NCBI GenBank assembly: GCA_019419555.1
Contig: DXZR01000016.1
Location: forward strand, 13,342-26,038
Direction: 5' to 3'
Length of the DNA: 12,697 nt
Source: Collinsella sp.
Lineage (GTDB): Bacteria > Actinomycetota > Coriobacteriia > Coriobacteriales > Coriobacteriaceae
The stretch's first letter is position 1, and the number at the start of each line of letters is the position of its first letter. Positions 8,207-12,697 of the stretch are shown in pieces. The notes below the pieces were generated by a model. That model did not search any database. It worked only from the letters and a program-made list of their open reading frames with translations, and was not told the origin of the DNA. A program made the translations under genes and the position numbers.

Positions 8207-8286
8207 GGAGGGACCCAAACACGGCCATGCTTCTTATGTGCAGCAAAGCTAATGCTGCTAAAATACAAGGCGCTCATGTAGTTTAA
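8167..8286 (+). CDS. Candidate 39-codon small ORF starting inside the giant hairpin
   Basis: An ATG at 8167 has GGAGG (8155-8159) 7 nt upstream, an excellent ribosome binding site geometry. It encodes 39 residues (MSEDDLESNPVSGRR... to ...GAHVV) and ends in TAA, 23 nt before the ftsE start. The ribosome binding site and start lie in the giant palindrome and would be hidden when it folds. The frame also runs over the probable ftsE promoter. I recognise no homologue; the site may be chance or a byproduct of the repeat. Confidence 0.2.
   Translation: MSEDDLESNPVSGRRDPNTAMLLMCSKANAAKIQGAHVV
8256..8264 (+). promoter_or_regulatory. Probable ftsE extended -10 promoter
   Basis: TGCTAAAAT (8256-8264) is an extended -10: TGN followed by TAAAAT. 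No strong -35 is seen, which an extended -10 can tolerate. The predicted start, about 8271, leaves a leader of about 40 nt to the GTG. The neighbouring TACAA matches the string at the secA promoter. Confidence 0.5.
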
Positions 8287-8309
8287 ACGCACGACGATAA
8301 GGAGCACCA

Positions 8310-9530
8310 GTGGGTAACCACTTCCGTACCTCCGGTGCGGGCGATGATGCCCCCAAGACGCAGGCAGGCGTCCAGGGCAGTCGTTTCGCCACTCCGGATT
8401 CAGAGGGCCAGCCTGTTGCTCAGGCCCCCGCTCAGCCGGCAGATCAGGCACAGCCGGCATCCGATCCCTTTGCCTACAATCCAACCAGCGATGTCGCGCT
8501 TTCCGGCACGGTGGGTTTTGAGCCCGTTCAGGCCGTGACCGCTCGCGTGGAGCAGCCTCAGGCTGGCGCCGCCACGCCGCAGCCTACCATGGCCGGCATT
8601 CCCGACCCCTTGGCCCCTGCGACGCCGGCTCCTCAGCCTGCACAGTCCGGTCTCTTTGCCGCTATTCCCGACCCCACGCAGCCTGCTGCCCCGGTGGTCG
8701 AGAGCGATCAGGCCGCCGAGGTCGCAAGCCTCGATAACGCGCTCAACAACCCCGATTTCACGTCGGTGTTTGCGCCCATCGATCCGCAGGCCAGCCGCAA
8801 GAAGATGGCCAAGCAGGCCGGTGTCGAGCCCGTCATCCTTATGGAGCATGTCACCAAGATCTATCCGGCACAGCCCAACAAGCCTGCACTCGACGACATC
8901 AACATCGAGATCTATCCGGGCGAGTTCGTCTTCCTGGTCGGTCACTCCGGCTCGGGTAAGACCACGCTGCTGTCGACGCTCAACCGCGACGTCAAGCCGA
9001 CGAGCGGCCGCATCCTGGTTGCCGGTCAGGACCTCATGAAGATCAAGAACCGCAAGGTTCCGTTCCTGCGCCGCCAGATTGGCGCCGTGTTCCAGGACTT
9101 TAAGCTTCTGCCGCAAAAGACCGCCTACGAAAACGTGGCGTTTGCCCTGCAGTGCATCGGCAAGCCCAAGGGCGTCATTCGCAGCCAGGTGCCCGAGGTG
9201 CTGCGTCTGGTCGGTCTGGCCGATCAGATGGACTCGCTGCCCGACCAGCTTTCCGGTGGCGAGCAGCAGCGCGTTGCCGTCGCCCGCGCTATGGTCAACC
9301 GTCCGCCGCTGCTGATTTGCGACGAGCCCACGGGTAACCTCGACCCGGCGATCTCGCTGGGCATCATGAAGCTGCTCGAGCGTATTAACCGCACCGGCAC
9401 CACCGTGATCGTCGCCACGCACGACCGCGAGATGGTCGATAGCATGCACCGTCGCGTGATCGCCCTCGAGGGCGGCCACGTTATCCGCGACCAGGAGAGG
9501 GGAGGTTACGGCAACTATGGCACCAACTAA
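8310..9530 (+). CDS. ftsE: Cell division ATP-binding protein FtsE with long N-terminal extension
   Basis: FtsE is the cytoplasmic ATPase of the FtsEX complex, which controls peptidoglycan hydrolases at the division site. The ABC domain spans about 173-395: Walker A GHSGSGKTT (211-219), Q-loop Q262 (VFQDFKLLP), signature LSGGEQQRVA (314-323), Walker B LLICDEPTGNLD (334-345) and switch H371. FtsE is normally about 225-230 residues; this one is 406. Residues 1-170 are a Pro/Ala/Gln-rich, probably disordered extension with two IPDP motifs (97-100 and 119-122), ending in a basic patch RKKMAK. The GTG start at 8310 is chosen because AAGGAG (8299-8304) lies 5 nt upstream and in-frame internal ATGs (for example residue 165) lack one. 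It overlaps ftsX by 14 bp. Confidence 0.93.
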   Translation: MGNHFRTSGAGDDAPKTQAGVQGSRFATPDSEGQPVAQAPAQPADQAQPASDPFAYNPTSDVALSGTVGFEPVQAVTARVEQPQAGAATPQPTMAGIPDPLAPATPAPQPAQSGLFAAIPDPTQPAAPVVESDQAAEVASLDNALNNPDFTSVFAPIDPQASRKKMAKQAGVEPVILMEHVTKIYPAQPNKPALDDINIEIYPGEFVFLVGHSGSGKTTLLSTLNRDVKPTSGRILVAGQDLMKIKNRKVPFLRRQIGAVFQDFKLLPQKTAYENVAFALQCIGKPKGVIRSQVPEVLRLVGLADQMDSLPDQLSGGEQQRVAVARAMVNRPPLLICDEPTGNLDPAISLGIMKLLERINRTGTTVIVATHDREMVDSMHRRVIALEGGHVIRDQERGGYGNYGTN

Positions 9531-10437
9531 CGTGGGCTACTCCTTCAAAGAGGCAATCAGCCACTTCTTCCGTAACTGGACGACCTCGCTCGGCGCCGTC
9601 ATCACGATCTTCCTTTCGCTGTTTATCATTGGCCTGTTCATCATGGGCTCCGCGATGCTGAACTCCGTGATCGGTACCGTCGAGGATCAGGTTGTCATCA
9701 ACGCGTTCATTAGTGATGACGCCGATCAGGCCGATGTTCAGGCTTTTGAGGCCGAGCTTAAGACGTGGAATAACGTCAAGTCCGTGACCTATAAGGATAA
9801 GGACGACGCGCTGGCCGAGTACACGAGCAAGATGTCGGGCAACGCCGACGCCACCATGAGCGCGCTCGATGGCCAGAACCCGCTGCCGGCTTCGTTTGCA
9901 ATTGAGATGGACGATCCGTCCAAGGTCGAGAGCACGGCAGAGAAGCTCAAGAAGGATGCCGATTTCCAGAAGATCGCGGATGACGGCGACGTCAACGCGA
10001 GCGTGCTGTACGGCCAGGAGGAAGTGAGCCGCCTGTTCCAGGTGACCAACTACATCCGCATCGCCGCCGTGGTGCTCGTTGGCCTTCTGACCTTTATCGC
10101 ATTCATCTTCATCAACAACACGATTCGCCTGTCCATCACGGCGCGTCGTCGTGAGATTGCGATTATGCGTCTGGTCGGCGCCAGCAACGGCTTCATTCGC
10201 GGCCCGTTTATCACCGAGGGCGTACTGCAGGCCATTTTGGGCTCGCTGCTTTCCATCGGCGTTCTGGAGCTGCTGCGCAATCTGATGATTCCGCGTCTGC
10301 AGGAGAGCATCGGCTGGATGTCGTTTGCCCTGCCGATGCAGTACTACCTGGTGACCTATGCTGCGCTGATTCTGGTCGGCGTGATTATCGGTCTCTTTGG
10401 TTCTGCCATCGCCATGCGTCGCTACCTGCGCGTGTAG
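9517..10437 (+). CDS. ftsX: Cell division protein FtsX (FtsEX permease subunit)
   Basis: The membrane partner of FtsE, 306 residues. Four transmembrane segments are visible at about 24-46, 179-200, 229-252 and 276-298. A large extracytoplasmic loop (about 50-175) lies between the first two; in the family it activates a wall hydrolase. The segment NTIRLSITARRREIAIMRLVGASNGFIRGPF (from 201) is the conserved FtsX coupling region. The start lies inside the end of ftsE, with AGGGGAGG (9498-9505) upstream at a rather long 11-nt spacing. This implies translational coupling. No hydrolase gene follows it; a strong terminator ends the operon. It ends with TAG. Confidence 0.96.
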   Translation: MAPTNVGYSFKEAISHFFRNWTTSLGAVITIFLSLFIIGLFIMGSAMLNSVIGTVEDQVVINAFISDDADQADVQAFEAELKTWNNVKSVTYKDKDDALAEYTSKMSGNADATMSALDGQNPLPASFAIEMDDPSKVESTAEKLKKDADFQKIADDGDVNASVLYGQEEVSRLFQVTNYIRIAAVVLVGLLTFIAFIFINNTIRLSITARRREIAIMRLVGASNGFIRGPFITEGVLQAILGSLLSIGVLELLRNLMIPRLQESIGWMSFALPMQYYLVTYAALILVGVIIGLFGSAIAMRRYLRV

Positions 10438-10461
10438 GCATGCCTGGAATTCATCCCTTCC

Positions 10462-10496
10462 AACGGGTCGTCTCTTATGGGGCGGCCCGTTTTTTT
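10462..10496 (+). terminator. Intrinsic terminator of ftsEX
   Basis: A 13-bp stem without mismatches (10462-10474 with 10479-10491, three G-T wobbles) surrounds a TTAT loop. It is followed by seven T (10490-10496). It begins 24 nt after the ftsX stop. Confidence 0.95.
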
Positions 10497-10533
10497 GATC
10501 CCTAGGGGACGGCAGGAAAGCGAATCATTTGGG

Positions 10534-10539
10534 TAGACT
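10534..10539 (+). promoter_or_regulatory. Possible rnr -10 element
   Basis: TAGACT at 10534-10539 lies between the ftsX terminator and the rnr start, 34 bp before the ATG. No convincing -35 is visible at 16-18 bp. The call rests on position and -10 similarity. Confidence 0.35.
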
Positions 10540-10573
10540 CTTTGGAGTTCGCAATCGATAGTTAGGAGGCGCC

Positions 10574-12697
10574 ATGGGGCGCAATAACAAGCATAGGCGT
10601 GGAGCTCGCAATAAGCGCGGGCCGGTGCGCAGCGAACGCCGTCCGAGCCTGACCGGGCGCGTGCAGCTCCATGAGCACAGTGCCTATGTCATAACCGAGA
10701 ATGGCGACTACAAGGTCATGGGTCGCGGCAAGCGTGAGATCATGGACGGCGATACCGTTGCCGTGAGCATTAAGAACAGCCCGCATGGCGAGCGTCGCGC
10801 CGTGATCGAGGGCGTGGTTGAGCGCGCAGCTATAAGCGTGGTGGGCACGTATCAGACCGCCGGTCCGCTCGGTGTGATCGAGCCGCTCGATTCGCGCCTG
10901 AAGGCCGACTTCTTCATTCTGCCCGAGGATACCTCGGCAGATCGCCTGGGCGTCCACCCGGGCGATGTCGTTGTCGCGCGCATTTTGACCTACCCGACGC
11001 GTCTGGAATCGGGCACTGTGACGATCGAACGCCGCATTGGCGGAGATGACGCGCCCGATTTGGGCGTTCAATATGTGATGGCGCGTTACGGCTATACCGA
11101 TAGCTATCCCGAGGCCGCGCTAGACGAGGCCGAGGGGCTTTCGCTCGATGTGTCCGCGGCGCTTAAGGACCCGCTCCGCCGCGATCTGCGCGACCGCTTT
11201 GTCATCACGATCGACCCGGTCGACGCGCGCGACTTTGACGATGCCATTTCGCTGGAGCGCACGCCCGAGGGCGGTTATAAGCTGGGTGTGCATATCGCCG
11301 ACGTTTCACACTATGTGGCTTGGGACGGGCATATCGATCTTGAGGCTCGCCATCGTACGACATCGGTGTATCTGGCCGATCGCGTGCTTCCCATGCTGCC
11401 CGAACGCCTGTCCTGTGACCTGTGCTCGCTTCGCCCTGACGAGGACCGTCTTGCGTTTACCGTCGATATCGAGCTCGATGCGCAGGGTCGCGTGCGGCAT
11501 TACGATCCGTACCCCAGCGTGATTCGCTCGCGTGTGCGTATGGACTATGACGGCGCCGAGGCGCTGCTGGTGCGTGCCGGTGCGGTTGAGTATTCGGTGC
11601 TGGAGGGCGCGGCTGAGGATGTTGAGGCTGCTGAGGCCTTGCGCGAGGAAGCGCTTGAGCGCGGTCTTGCGTGCGAGGAGGTCGCCCGCGGCTACAACGT
11701 CGACCTCGGCGATTTCCTTGTTGCCGCCAACGAACTCGCCGAACTTCGCCGTCGTATTCGTCGCGCCCGCGGCTCAGTCGATTTTGACACGGCCGAGATT
11801 CGTGCTCTATTGGATGAGGACGGAGTACCCGTGCAGATTGTGGCGCGTGAGCGTTCGTGTGCCACGTCGCTTATCGAGGAAGCCATGCTGCTCGCCAACG
11901 AGTGCGTTGCAGAGTGGCTGGCAGACCGTGATATCGAGGCCTGCTATCGCGTGCATGAGGATCCGAGCCCCGATAGCCTGCACGGTGCCGCCGTTGCGCT
12001 GGCGCAGCTTGGCATCATCGACGATCGCCGTGCTGCCGGTATTGCCTTGGGGAGTCCCGATGAGCTGCAGGCTGCAGTCGATGCTGCCGCCGGTACGGCC
12101 AACGCGCCGCTCGTTAACACGCTGCTTCTGCGCAGCATGCAGCGCGCGCTGTACAAGCCGCGCAACGAGGGGCACTTTGCGCTCGCCGCGCCGTGCTACT
12201 GTCACTTTACGAGTCCCATCCGTCGCTACCCCGATCTGGTGGTGCACCGCGTACTCAAGCTGCAGTTGGCCTATGAGCGGCTCGGCGGCAAGGACGCCTT
12301 GGTCCGTACGCCGCGGCTGATCGGCAAGGGGCGCGAGTCGCTGCCGCGCATTCTGCCGCAGATCTGCCGCGCATGTAGCGATGCCGAGCGCGCGGCAGAT
12401 GCCGCCAGCCATGCGACGCAAAAGATCAAGATTGCCCAGTACTATGAGGACCGTCTGGGTGAGCGCTATGCCGGAACCGTCTCGTGGGTTAGCAGCATGG
12501 GCCTCTTTGTGCGCTTGGACCTAACACAGGTCGAGGGCCTGGTTTCAATTAAGAGCCTGGGCAACGAGTGGTTCGAGTTCGACGAGGACGCGCTAACGCT
12601 CACAGGTGCCGACACGGGCACCCGTTACGAGCTGGGGCAGCGCGTGATTATCGAGGTCTCGCGCGTCAATACCACGCGTGGGCACTTGGACTTTAAG
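10574..12697 (+). CDS. rnr: Ribonuclease R (RNase II/RNB family exoribonuclease), 3' end cut by window
   Basis: A processive 3'-to-5' exoribonuclease able to degrade structured RNA. The frame is open for 708 codons to the window edge with no stop. The ATG has AGGAGG (10564-10569) 4 nt upstream. Residues 1-26 are strongly basic, and no N-terminal helix-turn-helix domain is present. Two cold-shock/OB-type domains follow (about 27-85 and 86-155). The RNB catalytic domain from about 200 has the metal-binding aspartates D214, D220, D222 and D223 in TIDPVDARDFDDAI, and FTSPIRRYPDLVVHR at 545-559. An S1 RNA-binding domain begins near 630 (GERYAGTVSWVSSMGLFV) and ends close to the edge, so only a few residues or a short tail are missing. 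In many Gram-positives smpB follows rnr; that cannot be seen here. Confidence 0.95.
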   Translation, partial: MGRNNKHRRGARNKRGPVRSERRPSLTGRVQLHEHSAYVITENGDYKVMGRGKREIMDGDTVAVSIKNSPHGERRAVIEGVVERAAISVVGTYQTAGPLGVIEPLDSRLKADFFILPEDTSADRLGVHPGDVVVARILTYPTRLESGTVTIERRIGGDDAPDLGVQYVMARYGYTDSYPEAALDEAEGLSLDVSAALKDPLRRDLRDRFVITIDPVDARDFDDAISLERTPEGGYKLGVHIADVSHYVAWDGHIDLEARHRTTSVYLADRVLPMLPERLSCDLCSLRPDEDRLAFTVDIELDAQGRVRHYDPYPSVIRSRVRMDYDGAEALLVRAGAVEYSVLEGAAEDVEAAEALREEALERGLACEEVARGYNVDLGDFLVAANELAELRRRIRRARGSVDFDTAEIRALLDEDGVPVQIVARERSCATSLIEEAMLLANECVAEWLADRDIEACYRVHEDPSPDSLHGAAVALAQLGIIDDRRAAGIALGSPDELQAAVDAAAGTANAPLVNTLLLRSMQRALYKPRNEGHFALAAPCYCHFTSPIRRYPDLVVHRVLKLQLAYERLGGKDALVRTPRLIGKGRESLPRILPQICRACSDAERAADAASHATQKIKIAQYYEDRLGERYAGTVSWVSSMGLFVRLDLTQVEGLVSIKSLGNEWFEFDEDALTLTGADTGTRYELGQRVIIEVSRVNTTRGHLDFK

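Noticed and set aside
11532..12320. Long + strand frame inside RNase R
   Set aside because: It is in another frame from the well-supported RNase R reading, is rich in Arg/Ser/Pro, and has no domain. It is a shadow.

Overview
This is a GC-rich window in which every gene reads on the + strand and wobble positions are dominated by C and G. RF2 carries an RRQT motif of actinobacterial type, transketolase is split into two adjacent genes, L31 has a long Ala/Lys/Glu tail, and ftsE-ftsX sits close to prfB. Together these point to an actinobacterium of the class Coriobacteriia, most likely Collinsella or a close relative. The taxon is inferred from protein texture and gene content and was not confirmed by a search.

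Layout: (1) positions 1-636 hold a single-gene unit: promoter, structured leader, rpmE (L31) and a strong intrinsic terminator. (2) 637-866 is a gene-free spacer full of inverted and direct repeats, with the probable secA promoter. (3) 867-4822 is the secA-prfB operon, joined by a 1-nt TAATG overlap. (4) 4823-4989 carries a dyad over the prfB stop, two near-identical tandem hairpins and a third terminator-type hairpin that ends just before the ribosome binding site of a YitT-family membrane protein gene (4990-5880). (5) 6088-7861 is the split transketolase pair, followed by a strong terminator. (6) 7945-8309 is an unusual spacer with a 123-nt giant hairpin that has perfect 28-bp arms. (7) 8310-10437 is ftsE-ftsX (overlapping by 14 bp), with an FtsE carrying an unusual ~170-residue Pro/Ala/Gln-rich N-terminal extension, then a strong terminator. 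(8) 10574 to the window end is RNase R, 708 codons open and cut by the edge.

The genes are mostly core cell machinery: ribosome (L31), protein export (SecA), translation termination (RF2), central carbon metabolism (transketolase), division and wall remodelling (FtsEX) and RNA turnover (RNase R). There is no phage, IS, CRISPR, tRNA or rRNA. The most interesting points are variations on the core theme: an RF2 whose stop-codon tripeptide reads SPT instead of SPF in a window where none of eight genes ends in TGA, the FtsE extension, the giant hairpin, and a terminator placed where yitT transcription must pass through it. I found no convincing wholly new multi-gene system here.
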